64,000 nt of DNA from Planctomycetia bacterium (GCA_015709575.1 CP054190.1:1488001-1552000), one strand, 5' to 3'. Counted from the stretch's first letter, positions 18,371-27,583 are shown. A program made the numbers and translations. The notes: a model not told the origin generated them from the letters alone.

Positions 18371-19741
18371 ATGCGTTCCGCAACGGGTGTCGCGGTCTGG
18401 TGTGCGATGATCGCCCCTTCGGTCGCAAAGCGCCCAGTTCGTACACGAGAAGGTGATGGTCGGCGCGCGGGCCTACTACCTGTACCAGCAGCCTTTTCCT
18501 GATCCGCCGGAGTTCGTGGACGAGGTGCGCGTGGTCGCGACTCCTGACGGCGGCTGTGTCATGGTATACATCGCCGAGTCGCTGATCCCCATCAAGCAGA
18601 TTCTGCTTCAGGCGTTTGACTCCTGGGGGCGTCGCACGCTGGGCCCGATCCCGGTGGACTTTGATGAGTATCGCTATGTCTCGCTGACCGTTCTGCCGGT
18701 CGGCGAGGATTACTGGGTCGCCTGGGGCAACAGCGGCGGCGCATGGTTCAGGATCGTGGACTCCGATGGTGCGGTCACGCCGCGCCGCCAGTTGGATGCA
18801 TCGGTGGAGTATGCGGAGCAGATCGCCCTTGCGACAAACAACACCATCGTGGCCGCCGTGTACGACAGCCTCGACGACCCGACGCCTCCCTTCGGCGTTT
18901 CGGGGCGGCTCTTCACTCCCGACGGCACGCCGCTGACCGGCACATTGCCGATCGGGCACGACGCGGGCGGACAGGCGTTCTGGGGCGGGAGTCTAGCCGT
19001 CAGTCCGAGCGGTGACATTCTATACTCTTATGTCTGCTTTTTTCCGCATGCTGCCAGAGGAGCGCGATTGCGGTTTGGGGACAGCGATGGAACCCTTGCG
19101 ACCCCATCTGCCGTACCGAGCCCCCAGCCGAGCGGCTGGGTTCGGGGCTTTCTGACGGAGGGTACATCCTGTTTACGTCCGACGGTTTGCAGTCTGGAGG
19201 GCAGACCAACGTCCGATGGCTGGATTCGAACGCGTTCGTAAACCACCAGATAACAGTAGCGTCAGATTATCACGCAACGGCGTCCAGCGCCATCGGCGAG
19301 TTTGCCGTTATGTATGCCCGGAACCCATTTAACGTCCCGGAACTGCTGGTATCGCTCTACGACGCTGACGGAACGCAGATCGTCAACCGCCTTCAGTTGT
19401 TCCGTCCGCCGGCAGTGCGAACCTGGTCCGCCTCGCGCTGCTTCGCGCTCGCTGAGAACGGCGCGATGTGGATCCGCTGGAGAAACCCTGCTGAGATGAA
19501 TGAGAACTACATTACTCTCTTGCGCCCCATCTCGCCGGGGGATCTGAACGCCGACGACCTGACCAATGGGTTCGATGTTGACCCCTTCGTCCTTGCACTG
19601 ACCAACCGCGAAGCGTACCAGGCCGCCTTCCCGCACGTTCCGCCCGAGGGCATCGACATCCTCGGCGACATGAACGGCGACGGGTTGCTCAATAACTTCG
19701 ACATCGACCCGTTCGTCGACGCCCTCGTCAACGGGCCGTAG
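18371..19741 (+). pseudogene. Secreted dockerin-type protein broken by two frameshifts
   Basis: Three adjoining reading frames read as one protein. A signal-peptide-like start (MRSATGVAVWCAMIAPSVA from 18371) is followed, after a shift near 18425-18435, by a 230-residue beta-rich body (about 18430-19140). After a second shift near 19140-19152, in a run of short G and T homopolymers, it continues with SDGGYILFTSDG and ends in two dockerin loops (GDLNADDLTNGFDVDPFVLA and GDMNGDGLLNNFDIDPFVDA) at 19741. The second shift equals loss of one base. Either the gene is decaying or the assembly has small errors. The exact start is uncertain; in-frame TTG codons at 18338 and 18359 are alternatives. The gene follows another dockerin protein by fewer than 100 bases. 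Confidence 0.65.
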
Positions 19742-19786
19742 CATTACTCAACGGAGCGTAGCGCTGGTTAGCTGATCCAGCAGGTA

Positions 19787-19800
19787 GGCAGCAGGCTGCC
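19787..19800. repeat. GC-rich hairpin after the dockerin gene
   Basis: GGCAGC (19787-19792) and GCTGCC (19795-19800) form a perfect six-base stem with a two-base loop, flanked by GTAGG and CCTAC words that extend the symmetry. There is no T run, so it is not a classical terminator. It lies in the 208-base gap between the dockerin gene and the GH20-like gene. Confidence 0.5.
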
Positions 19801-19937
19801 CGCCCTACAGAAGGGCCGGGCGCGCGGCGGGCGGGTCGCATGCAGCCCTGTGAACCGGCTGTGTGATTGTTGATCCGTACTTTGGCTCAGCGGGCCGGTG
19901 GCGGCAGCGCGCAATCCCGCGCGGCGCCGCCGCCGCG

Positions 19938-19943
19938 TAGAAT
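19938..19943 (+). promoter_or_regulatory. Start-proximal -10 box of the GH20-like gene
   Basis: TAGAAT at 19938-19943 is followed by six bases (CCCGCC) and the ATG at 19950. The spacing and the spacer sequence are the same as in front of moeA. No ribosome site is present. A -35 is not evident. Confidence 0.5.
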
Positions 19944-19949
19944 CCCGCC

Positions 19950-21488
19950 ATGAAATTCCTCGCCTGGATGTACGACATCGCCCGCGAGCAGGCTCCCACC
20001 GCCGATCGCCTGGCTGAATTGCTGGCGCAATCCGCCGCGGCCGGCTACGACGCCGTCGGCCTCTACCTTGAGCACCGCTTCGAGTACCGCAGTGCGCCCT
20101 GGGCGGCGGCGCCCGGCGCGCTCTCTCCGGCCGCGCTGAAGAGCGCGATCGCGACCGCCCGCGCCGCCGGGCCGACGCCGCGGGTGATTCCATTTCTCAA
20201 CTCACTCGGGCACATGGAGGGGTTCATCCGTTCGGAGGACGGCTGGTTTCTCGGGGAGACGCACGAAGTCGGCCGGCTGAGCCTGCAGGTCTGCCCCTGC
20301 CGTGACGAGTGCCGCGACTTCGTCAAGCGGCTGCTCGCGGATGTGATCGCCGCCTTTGACGACGAGTGGCTGCACATCGGCGGCGACGAAGCGTGGGAGC
20401 TGGGTAAGTGTGCGCGCTGCGCAGCCCGGGTGGAGAAGGTCGGCAAGGCCGGGCTGTTCGGCGAATACTATGGCGAGCTGTGCCGCTGGGTGCTGCGGCA
20501 GGGGCGGCGGCCGGGACTGTGGGCCGACATGCTGCTGGAGCATCCGGCCGCGATGGACCACCTGCCGCGCGAGACGCTGCTCTTTGACTGGCAGTACTTC
20601 GACCGCCCGCGGACCACCACGCGGCGGCTGCGCGACCGCGGCTTCGAGGTGGTGTGCTGCCCGAGCGTGCAGTCGTACAACTCGATCTGGGCGTTTCTGG
20701 CGGAAACGCAGCGAAACATCGATGAGCACGTCGAGGACGCCCACGAGCACGGCGCGCTGGGCGTCTGCGTCACGACGTGGGAATACAGCTTTCTGACGAA
20801 CTTCCCGGCCACGTTTCCGCTGGTGCTGGCCGCCGGTCGGCGCATCCGCGGCAAGCTCAGTTGGGACGCCGCGCTGCGGGCCGTCGGCGGAGAGCAGTTC
20901 GCCGTCGCCGCGGAGATTCTGGGGAACCGCATTCCGGCCGCTGCAAAGTCCATCGCGCCGGGCACGTGGCGGGTGATCCGCGACCGAATGCTGGTGCGTC
21001 AGAACCCGTTCTATTTGTGGGCGGATTGGCGCGAGGAGGCGTGCCAGGCGCCGGGCGACGCGATTCTGCGCCTGTGCGACGAGGTTGACGCTCTGTTGCC
21101 GAACGACAGCCCGCTGCGCTTTCCTGCGCTGTTCTATCGCGTATCGGTGCAGTGGGTGCGGGCCGTTGAGGCCGCTCACCGGGCGTATGCGGCCCGCGAC
21201 CTTCCGGGCTGTTGTCGCGCACTGTCCGCCGGCGCGGCGCTGCTGGCGCAGCTAGAAGCGGGCGCTGCGGAAATCGCGCGGCCGGAGGTCGGCGGCTCGC
21301 GGGCGGATGTGTTTCGCGTGCGGGCGATGGTGGAGCGCGTGCAGACGGTCATTCGCCGGATCGAGTCGCTTGAGTCGGACGGCGTGGTCGTGCGCGGGCG
21401 ACCCTACCTGCCGGCGTTTCAGATGATCACGCACGATGCGTACATCCCGCACGACTACGCCGGCTGGCGCACGGGGATGTATCGCTGA
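19950..21488 (+). CDS. Glycoside hydrolase family 20-like protein
   Basis: A 512-residue protein without a signal peptide, so probably cytoplasmic. It has the TIM-barrel pattern of GH20 hexosaminidases: an early strand-helix AAGYDAVGLYLEHRFEY, then PRVIPFLNSLGHMEGF near residue 78 and the catalytic Asp-Glu pair in HIGGDEAWE near residue 145. GH20 enzymes remove terminal beta-linked N-acetylhexosamines by substrate-assisted catalysis. The later barrel segments (LLFDWQYF, CVTTWEYS) also fit. The last 190 residues form a helical domain. The substrate is probably an intracellular amino-sugar glycan or a recycled wall fragment, but that is inference. Confidence 0.8.
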   Translation: MKFLAWMYDIAREQAPTADRLAELLAQSAAAGYDAVGLYLEHRFEYRSAPWAAAPGALSPAALKSAIATARAAGPTPRVIPFLNSLGHMEGFIRSEDGWFLGETHEVGRLSLQVCPCRDECRDFVKRLLADVIAAFDDEWLHIGGDEAWELGKCARCAARVEKVGKAGLFGEYYGELCRWVLRQGRRPGLWADMLLEHPAAMDHLPRETLLFDWQYFDRPRTTTRRLRDRGFEVVCCPSVQSYNSIWAFLAETQRNIDEHVEDAHEHGALGVCVTTWEYSFLTNFPATFPLVLAAGRRIRGKLSWDAALRAVGGEQFAVAAEILGNRIPAAAKSIAPGTWRVIRDRMLVRQNPFYLWADWREEACQAPGDAILRLCDEVDALLPNDSPLRFPALFYRVSVQWVRAVEAAHRAYAARDLPGCCRALSAGAALLAQLEAGAAEIARPEVGGSRADVFRVRAMVERVQTVIRRIESLESDGVVVRGRPYLPAFQMITHDAYIPHDYAGWRTGMYR

Positions 21489-21530
21489 GCCATTCGTCGT
21501 TCCGAACTCCCCGACAAGGAACCTGCCACC

Positions 21531-22319
21531 ATGAGTCAGGATGAATCGCGGAGCGCTTTCACCGGCGCGAGCGGCGGGCCGGCACACGCGGCGGGACATC
21601 GGCACGTACAGAACCCGCGGCACTACCGCTATTACGACCTGGTGATGGCGGGATTCGTGACGGTGCTGCTGTGCTCGAACCTGATCGGCCCGGGCAAGAC
21701 CTGCCTCATGACGCTGCCGCTGCTGGGGCTGACGCTCACCTTCGGCGCGGGCAACCTGTTCTTTCCGATCAGCTACATCTTCGGGGACGTGCTGACGGAG
21801 GTGTACGGCTACGCCCGCGCCCGCAAGGTGATCTGGGCCGGCTTCGCGGCGATGATCTTCGCGACGCTGATGTCGTTCGCGGTGATTCGATTTCCGGCCG
21901 ATCCGAGCGAGCCGTACAACGAGGTGATCCAGCCGGCGCTGGTGACCTGCTTCGGCAACACCTGGCGGATCGTGGTGGGGTCGATCCTGGCGTTCTGGGT
22001 GGGCGATTTCGCCAATTCGTACGTGCTGGCGAAGATGAAGGTTTGGACGGCTGGTCGGTTCCTGTGGGCCCGCACCATTGGCAGCACGATCATCGGGCAG
22101 GGCATCGACAGCCTGATCTTTTATCCGATCGCGTTTGCGGGCATCTGGGACGATCAGACGCTGATGCGTGTGATCCTGTTCAACTGGGGCTTCAAGGTGG
22201 CGGTGGAGGCGCTGTTCACGCCGCTGACCTACCTGGTGGTGGGCTTCCTCAAGCGCGCTGAGCGCGAGGATTTTTTTGACCGCAGCACAAATTTCACGCC
22301 CTTCTCGCTGAAGGATTGA
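21531..22319 (+). CDS. yhhQ: Queuosine precursor transporter (YhhQ family)
   Basis: A 262-residue membrane protein of the YhhQ / vitamin-uptake-like family, which imports queuosine precursors such as preQ0 or preQ1. Family features are CSNLIGPGKT near residue 45, the FPISYIFGDVLTEVYGY segment near residue 80 and IGSTIIGQGIDSLIFYPIAF near residue 182. Six helices are expected. An AAGGAACC ribosome site precedes the ATG. A short disordered N-terminal tail of 30 residues is present. No queuosine synthesis gene is in view, so the cell may salvage the base. It is followed by yidC after about 100 bases that contain a -10 element. Confidence 0.88.
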   Translation: MSQDESRSAFTGASGGPAHAAGHRHVQNPRHYRYYDLVMAGFVTVLLCSNLIGPGKTCLMTLPLLGLTLTFGAGNLFFPISYIFGDVLTEVYGYARARKVIWAGFAAMIFATLMSFAVIRFPADPSEPYNEVIQPALVTCFGNTWRIVVGSILAFWVGDFANSYVLAKMKVWTAGRFLWARTIGSTIIGQGIDSLIFYPIAFAGIWDDQTLMRVILFNWGFKVAVEALFTPLTYLVVGFLKRAEREDFFDRSTNFTPFSLKD

Positions 22320-22358
22320 TGGAAGCCGGCGCGACTTTCCCGCCATGCGCAGCGGGCC

Positions 22359-22364
22359 TACAAT
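22359..22364 (+). promoter_or_regulatory. Likely -10 element for yidC
   Basis: TACAAT lies 54 bases before the yidC ATG. A -35 is not clear. The expected leader is about 48 bases and ends with an AGGGATGG ribosome site. Confidence 0.4.
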
Positions 22365-22418
22365 GCCCCGCTCGCCTCGCGGACGCCGTGCGCGCCGCGC
22401 GCGACCCACAGGGATGGA

Positions 22419-24599
22419 ATGGACACCCGACGGCTGATCGTGTTCGTGCTGCTGGCGTTCACCTTCGTGGTGACGTACCAGTGGATTTACAACAAGTTCT
22501 ACCCGTTGCCGGACCCTCCGCCGCGCAGTGCGCAGCCCGCGCCTGACACCGGCGCCGGTACGAGCGCCGGCATCGACGGCGACTCGATCTCCGGCCGCGC
22601 CGGCTCGACCGCGGCGGGCGGCGGCAGCGGCAGTGGCAATGGTGCTTCGATCACCGGCGACCCCGACGCGGCACGGCTGGCGGGCGGGGACTCCGCAGCG
22701 CCGCTGATCCTCGGCGGCGGACCGTCGGACACGTTGCGGCTCGAGCTGATCCCGCGCGGCGCTTCGGTGTCGCGTGTCTGGCTGACGGAGCGGCGGGCGA
22801 ACAAGCCGGATCGCTATGTGCACCGCCAGAACCCGCGCACCAACGATCCGTATGAGTTGATCTCCCCGCTGCGGCTGGATCGCGGCGCGCCGCCGGGTGA
22901 GAACGAGCTGTATTCGCTGACGACGACCGCCGTTCGGATCGGCGAGTGGGGTCGGGAGTTCTCGCTCGCGGATCTGAACTGGGTCGCGCATTCGGCGGAG
23001 GCCGGCGTTGCGCATTTTTCCGCGGCGCTGCGCCGCGTGCAGGACAACGCCGAGCTGCTGCGCATCTCCAAGTCCTACGCGCTTGCGGATCGCCCGTTCC
23101 TGTTGCGGATGCGCCTGATCCTGGAAAACGTGTCGGACGCGCCGCTGACTCCGACGTTGACGCAGGACGGCCCGATCGGCATCCACGACGACGACCCGAC
23201 CTATGACATGCGGAAGCTGATGTGGGCGCGCTGGGTGGGCGGCGCTCTGCAGTTCAAGCACGCCTCGCGGTCGGAGCTGCTCAAGCAGATCAATGATCCA
23301 CGGCGGCTGGACGCGGGCGGCGAGCGCCTGGCGTGGGCGGCGCTGCTCAACAAGTACTTCGGCGCGTTCATCCGCCCGCTGACCACGGCCCAACACGATC
23401 CCGTAGCGCGCGTCGTCGGCACGGTGGCGGCGCCGCAGGTCGCAGGGCTGGTGGAAGACGCGATCAGCCGTTTCGCGCTCGCGCCGCCGGCTGCGCTGGC
23501 GCCGGGCGCGTCGCTGGAAGTGAACTTCGAGATCTACATCGGACCGAAGGATGAGGACATCCTGCGCCGCAGCGATCCCGCTTTCGCCGACCGCGGGCAA
23601 CTCGGGTTCGTCGCGGCCCGCGACGTGGATCAGAGCTGCTGCACGTTTCAACCGCTGCCGGGCGTGATGCTGTGGCTGCTGGAGACGTGCCACTTCTTCT
23701 CGCGCAACTATGGAATCGCGATCATCATGATCGTGCTGATCGTCCGCGGGCTGCTGCACCCGCTGGCCGTCTGGCAGCAGAAGAACATGTATCGCTCGCA
23801 GGAGGCGATGGCGCGGATTCAGCCGAAGATCGAGGCGCTCAAGGAAAAATACGCCAATGACCGCGTGCGGCTGAACCAGGAGATCATGCGCCTGTGGGGC
23901 GAGGAAAACGTCAACCCCGCGGCGATGCTCTTCACGATGGCGCCGCTCTTCCTGCAGTTGCCGATCCTGGTGGCGCTGTGGACGGCGCTCAGCAGCGACG
24001 TGAACCTGCGCAACGCGCCGTTCGACGGCTGGTGGATGGTCGATCTCTCCGCACCGGATGCGCTGCTGCGCTTCGGCGACGGCGGAGTTCACATCCCGCT
24101 GCTGTCGATGCTGACCGGGCCGATCCACTCGTTGAACCTGCTGCCCATCCTGATGGGTGTAACGATGTACCTGCAGCAGAAATACATGCCCAAGCCGGGT
24201 CAGTCGCAGGGCGCCGCGCAGCCTCCCAAGCCGACGACGCCGCGCAAGAGCGGCGGCATGACGCCCGAAGAGACGGCCCGCATGCAGCAGCAGATCGGCG
24301 TGATGATGTGCATCATGTTCCCGGTCATGTTCTACAACATGCCCTCCGGGTTGACGCTCTATTGGATGGCGACCAACATCTTCGGCATCGTCGAATCGCT
24401 CCGCATCCGCGCGCAGATCCGTGAGGAGAAGGAGCGCCGCGCCCGCGAAGGCCCGCCGCCGCCGTCCAAGCGCACCGGCTTCATGGCCCGCTTCTTCAAG
24501 TATGTCGCCGAGCAGGCGGAAGAACTGCAGAAGCAGGCCGACCAGGTCGCCGCCAAGTCCGGCGGACAACCGCCGGCGCGCAAGCCGCGGCGGAAATAG
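22419..24599 (+). CDS. yidC: Membrane protein insertase YidC
   Basis: A 726-residue insertase that helps membrane proteins fold into the inner membrane alone or with SecYEG. Residues 6-25 are the first helix. A Gly/Ser-rich linker (35-85) precedes the periplasmic P1 beta-supersandwich domain (about 100-390). The conserved five-helix core follows: the hydrophilic-groove arginine is in IIMIVLIVRGLLHPL near residue 440, the cytosolic coiled loop has EAMARIQPKIEALKEKY, and FTMAPLFLQLPILVALWTAL is a later helix. The C-terminus is Lys/Arg-rich, as in YidC proteins that contact ribosomes. The next gene starts seven bases after the stop, so they are co-transcribed. Confidence 0.95.
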   Translation: MDTRRLIVFVLLAFTFVVTYQWIYNKFYPLPDPPPRSAQPAPDTGAGTSAGIDGDSISGRAGSTAAGGGSGSGNGASITGDPDAARLAGGDSAAPLILGGGPSDTLRLELIPRGASVSRVWLTERRANKPDRYVHRQNPRTNDPYELISPLRLDRGAPPGENELYSLTTTAVRIGEWGREFSLADLNWVAHSAEAGVAHFSAALRRVQDNAELLRISKSYALADRPFLLRMRLILENVSDAPLTPTLTQDGPIGIHDDDPTYDMRKLMWARWVGGALQFKHASRSELLKQINDPRRLDAGGERLAWAALLNKYFGAFIRPLTTAQHDPVARVVGTVAAPQVAGLVEDAISRFALAPPAALAPGASLEVNFEIYIGPKDEDILRRSDPAFADRGQLGFVAARDVDQSCCTFQPLPGVMLWLLETCHFFSRNYGIAIIMIVLIVRGLLHPLAVWQQKNMYRSQEAMARIQPKIEALKEKYANDRVRLNQEIMRLWGEENVNPAAMLFTMAPLFLQLPILVALWTALSSDVNLRNAPFDGWWMVDLSAPDALLRFGDGGVHIPLLSMLTGPIHSLNLLPILMGVTMYLQQKYMPKPGQSQGAAQPPKPTTPRKSGGMTPEETARMQQQIGVMMCIMFPVMFYNMPSGLTLYWMATNIFGIVESLRIRAQIREEKERRAREGPPPPSKRTGFMARFFKYVAEQAEELQKQADQVAAKSGGQPPARKPRRK

Positions 24600-24606
24600 C
24601 CCGCGA

Positions 24607-25410
24607 ATGGATCCAACCCCCGCAGCCCTCGCTCAACTTGCAGTCGCTGCCGCCCGCGCCGGCGGCGCGTGTGCGAAGCAGAGCTTCGGCGATCCGCTTT
24701 CCGTGCGACGAAAGACCGACGGCAGCGAATACACCCGCGCTGATCTCGATGCGCAGGCGGAGGTGATCCGCTGCATCCTCGCGTCGCGTCCGCACGACGC
24801 CATCCTGGCGGAGGAACAGCAGCCGGATGAACGGGCCGAACTGGGTTCGGCACGCTGCTGCTGGATCATCGACCCGATCGACGGCACGCGGAACTACATC
24901 CGCGGCGTGCCGCTGTACGCATGCAGCGTCGCGGCGTGCATGGACGGCGTGCCGGTGGCGGGCGCGATCTTCGCGCCGCAGTTCGACGTGCTGTACTCGG
25001 CGGCGCTGGGCGGGCCGTTGTGCGTCAATGGAGCGCCGAATGTGCCACAGGAGCGCAGCGGGCGCGCGAAGACGCCTTTGGTGGCGATCCCGAGCGCGGC
25101 GACGCCGCGGTTTCGTCCGTGGGTGGAGGGGCTGATCGATCGGGCCGTGCTGCGCAGCCTCGGCTCGACGGCGCTGCACCTGGCCTATGTCGCAAGCGGG
25201 GCGTATGACGCGGCGCTGTGCTCGGACAGCAAGCTGTGGGACATCGCCGCGGGAATCGTGCTGGTGGAGGCGGCCGGGGGCGTGGCGCGCGGGGCGGGGA
25301 ACGGGCCGCTGGTTCCGCCGCGCCTTTCCGCGTATGCGAACGAGGACACGCCGTGCCTCGTGGCGCGCAGCGCAGAGCTGATGGGCGCATTGGGGTTGCA
25401 ACCCGGGTAG
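24607..25410 (+). CDS. Inositol monophosphatase family protein
   Basis: A 267-residue magnesium-dependent, lithium-sensitive type phosphatase fold. Metal ligands are visible in order: the glutamate of ILAEEQQ near residue 77, WIIDPIDGTRNYIRG near residue 91 (motif A), and LWDIAAGIVLVEAAGG near residue 212 (motif B). Members hydrolyse inositol monophosphate, fructose-1,6-bisphosphate, histidinol phosphate or PAP; the sequence does not decide which. Start codon 24607 lies seven bases after the yidC stop. The longer open frame to 24421 runs through yidC in another frame and is rejected. The convergent UDG-family gene ends 29 bases away. Confidence 0.86.
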   Translation: MDPTPAALAQLAVAAARAGGACAKQSFGDPLSVRRKTDGSEYTRADLDAQAEVIRCILASRPHDAILAEEQQPDERAELGSARCCWIIDPIDGTRNYIRGVPLYACSVAACMDGVPVAGAIFAPQFDVLYSAALGGPLCVNGAPNVPQERSGRAKTPLVAIPSAATPRFRPWVEGLIDRAVLRSLGSTALHLAYVASGAYDAALCSDSKLWDIAAGIVLVEAAGGVARGAGNGPLVPPRLSAYANEDTPCLVARSAELMGALGLQPG

Positions 25411-25439
25411 GGCGGCCAAGCCGGGACAGTGGGGCGAGT

Positions 25440-26036
25440 TCAATCACCCTCAACGATCCGGCGGACCCGCCTCCGGAGCAGCGGCAGCACTGAGCTTTCG
25501 AACCACGGGTTGTTCCGCAGCCACATCTGGTTGCGCGGGGAGGGGTGTGGCAGCAGAATGCGAGCCGGAAGCAAGCGCGGCGCGAGGCGTACACCTTCGG
25601 TCAGCGACCTCGCCTCTGTCGCAACGTACCGATCGAAAGCGTAGCGTCCGACGAGGATGGTCAGCTCGGCGCGCTTCAGCTTTGCGAAAAGCCGCGGATG
25701 CCAGTGCCGGGCGCACTCCGGGCGCGGGGGCACATCTCCGGAGCGGGTTGAGCCGGGGTAACAGAACCCCATCGGCACCAGTGCTATCAGCGCGCGGTCG
25801 TAGAACTGTTTGTCGGACAATTCCAGCCACTGTCGCAGCCGTCGTCCGCTGGCGTCATTCCACGGCGTGCGGGTGTGGTGGGCGATGCGCCCGGGCGCCT
25901 GGCCGATGATCAGGATGCGCGCCGACGCGCTGGCCGCAAGTACGGGCCGCGGCTCGTAGGGCAGGTGGTCCTCACAGAGGCGACATGCGCGTATCTCGCG
26001 AAGCAGCGGGAGGGATCGGTCGTGGTTCCGGGGCAT
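25440..26036 (-). CDS. Uracil-DNA glycosylase family protein
   Basis: A 198-residue protein of the UDG superfamily branch related to COG1573. The N-terminus has IRACRLCEDHLPYEPRP; only two cysteines of a possible iron-sulfur site are seen here. The glycosylase motif ILIIGQAPGRIAHHTRTPWN is near residue 35, and LLPHPSPRN near residue 168 corresponds to motif II. Many members of this compact group have not been shown to remove uracil, so the activity is uncertain. The start is ambiguous: 26036 fits the domain boundary, while the ATG at 26111 gives 25 more residues and has a TACACT box (26126-26121) nine bases upstream. It is divergent from the carbonic-anhydrase-like gene. Confidence 0.8.
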   Translation of the reverse strand: MPRNHDRSLPLLREIRACRLCEDHLPYEPRPVLAASASARILIIGQAPGRIAHHTRTPWNDASGRRLRQWLELSDKQFYDRALIALVPMGFCYPGSTRSGDVPPRPECARHWHPRLFAKLKRAELTILVGRYAFDRYVATEARSLTEGVRLAPRLLPARILLPHPSPRNQMWLRNNPWFESSVLPLLRRRVRRIVEGD

Positions 26037-26266
26037 CAGTTCGGAACTCGGCGTGCGCGGCCGAGCGCCCCCGTTCCACAGCCCATCGGTTTTGGGTAAC
26101 TCTCGTCGCATGGCCAATCGAGTGTACCGGGCGGACATCGGCCGAACATGCGGTAATGCCGGCGCGACATCGGGGGCTGGCGGCGAGCCAGCCGCGTTCG
26201 CACCGACCGAAGCCCGGCGGCAACAGCCACGGGGTGATGGCGGATGCCTTGCGGACGGCCTTGCCA

Positions 26267-26272
26267 TAGAAT
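26267..26272 (+). promoter_or_regulatory. Start-proximal -10 box of the carbonic-anhydrase-like gene
   Basis: TAGAAT at 26267-26272 is followed by six bases (TCGGCC) and the ATG at 26279. There is no ribosome site, so the mRNA is probably leaderless. The -35 region is poor. Confidence 0.52.
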
Positions 26273-26278
26273 TCGGCC

Positions 26279-26743
26279 ATGGCAACTATCCGAAAGCCGT
26301 ATGAGTGTCGCGTCCCCTACGAGGGTGCGCGCATCCACGCCGCCGCCGTGTACTGCTCCGACGGCCGCGTTGGCGAGCACTTCGACGAGTTTCTGCAACA
26401 GGGGCTGATGCTCCCGCGATACGACCGCGTCGCGCTGCCTGGCGGGCCGGCGTGCCTGGCAGGGCATCCGCAGGCGCATCTCGAGGAGCAGGGCGTTATC
26501 GACGAGTTGAAATTCCTGGTCGAAGCGCACGGGCTGAAGCGGGTTGTGCTGATCGCGCACCACAACTGCGCGTTCTACGCCGCTCGGCTGAACCTCGACG
26601 GGCGGCGGATGGAACTGGTGCAGCGGGCCGACCTGGTGCGCGCGACGGCGTTCGTGCAGCGCGTGACCGGGCTGGACGACATCAGCGCCTATTTCGCGCG
26701 GCTGGTGGAGGATCGCGTGATCTTCGAGCCGGTCGAGGTTTGA
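26279..26743 (+). CDS. Compact beta-carbonic-anhydrase-like protein
   Basis: A 154-residue protein with the metal-site pattern of beta-carbonic anhydrases. Cys26-Ser-Asp28-Gly-Arg30 supplies the first zinc ligand and the Asp-Arg dyad. His94-x-x-Cys97, in IAHHNCAFY, supplies the other two ligands. A LPGGPACLAG stretch lies where the family has its Gly-rich loop. Typical beta enzymes are 190-230 residues, so this is a minimal form; the C-terminal strands and helices are short. It may hydrate CO2, or be a relative that uses the fold for something else. The promoter-proximal -10 fixes the ATG. The neighbours do not show a carbon-concentrating cluster. Confidence 0.72.
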   Translation: MATIRKPYECRVPYEGARIHAAAVYCSDGRVGEHFDEFLQQGLMLPRYDRVALPGGPACLAGHPQAHLEEQGVIDELKFLVEAHGLKRVVLIAHHNCAFYAARLNLDGRRMELVQRADLVRATAFVQRVTGLDDISAYFARLVEDRVIFEPVEV

Positions 26744-26776
26744 AACGGTCGGCCGCCACTGCTCCGAAATCGGGGG

Positions 26777-27133
26777 CTACGCCCCGCCGGTCTGATCCAG
26801 CACCTCCGGCACGCGGAAACAGCCGCGCTCCGGTTCCGGGGCGTTCGCCAGCGCTTCTGTCTGCGTCAATCCCGGCGTCGGCTCATCCGGCCGGAGTCGC
26901 GCCTCGGCGGTGACGGGGTGCAGCAGCGGCTCCACGCCGTCGGCGTCCACTTCGTCCAGTTGACGCACATACGCCAGAATTCGCCCCAGGTTGGCGGCGT
27001 GATCCGCGATTTGAGCGTCGGATAGCGCCAACCGCGCCAGCTTCGCGACCCGCCGCACCTGCTCCTCTGTGACAGCCGGATCGGTCGCGGCTGCCGAGCG
27101 ATTGGTGTCTGTGGGGTCAGGGGTGGGGGACAT
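26777..27133 (-). CDS. gatC: Asp/Glu-tRNA amidotransferase subunit C
   Basis: A 118-residue GatC, the small subunit that stabilises GatAB, which converts misacylated Glu-tRNA(Gln) and Asp-tRNA(Asn). The family pattern VTEEQVRRVAKLARLALS near residue 21 and ILAYVRQLDEVDADGVEPL near residue 50 are clear, as is the C-terminal FRVPEVLD segment. About 20 extra residues precede the domain. The start at 27133 is chosen because the sequence upstream of it is arginine-rich and reads through the rpmB gene. gatA and gatB are not in the window. It lies 121 bases downstream of rpmB on the same strand, so they may share a transcript. Confidence 0.92.
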   Translation of the reverse strand: MSPTPDPTDTNRSAAATDPAVTEEQVRRVAKLARLALSDAQIADHAANLGRILAYVRQLDEVDADGVEPLLHPVTAEARLRPDEPTPGLTQTEALANAPEPERGCFRVPEVLDQTGGA

Positions 27134-27254
27134 CAGCCGCAATCCGCATCTGCCGCCGAAGAATGGAGCGCTGCCCGATTCCCGCGCCGCACGGCGACAA
27201 TCGCGCTGGCAAGTCGGAAACTGCCTCACGCAGCCGGCGCGGCCCGGCGACCGG

Positions 27255-27521
27255 CTATTCCGTCGCCGCCGCCGCCTCGCCACGCAGCCGGCGCGGCGGC
27301 TTGACGATCAGGCCCATGCGAATGGCCTTGACGCTGACACGAACGCGGCAGACCCTGCCGTCAATCAGCGCCCGTACCTTCTGGACGTTGGATTTGAACT
27401 TCCGGCGGGTGATGCCGGTGGTCTTCTTGCCGACGCCGCCCAGGTACTTGGCCTTGCCGCGGGTGGTGATCTGGTTTCCGAACGTCGTCTTCTTGCCGAG
27501 GAAGTAGCACTCGCGCGCCAT
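27255..27521 (-). CDS. rpmB: 50S ribosomal protein L28
   Basis: An 88-residue bL28. The N-terminus MARECYFLGKKTTFGNQI matches the family, followed by the basic TRRKFKSNVQKVRAL core and the C-terminal VSVKAIRMGLIVKPPRR. The zinc-binding CxxC pairs of some L28 proteins are absent; only two cysteines remain, so this is the zinc-independent form. A GAGGTGAC ribosome site lies just before the ATG, with a clear promoter 60-90 bases upstream. The usual partner rpmG is not adjacent. Confidence 0.96.
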   Translation of the reverse strand: MARECYFLGKKTTFGNQITTRGKAKYLGGVGKKTTGITRRKFKSNVQKVRALIDGRVCRVRVSVKAIRMGLIVKPPRRLRGEAAAATE

Positions 27522-27583
27522 GGGTCACCTCAATCAACGCCGCGGCCGAAGCGGTCCGGGCAAAGGCTCCTAACGAATCGGGC

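Noticed and set aside
21252..24569. A 1105-codon open frame on the minus strand
   Set aside because: It is antisense to the queuosine transporter and yidC genes, is extremely His/Arg/Gln-rich, and has no ribosome site. It is a product of high GC content.
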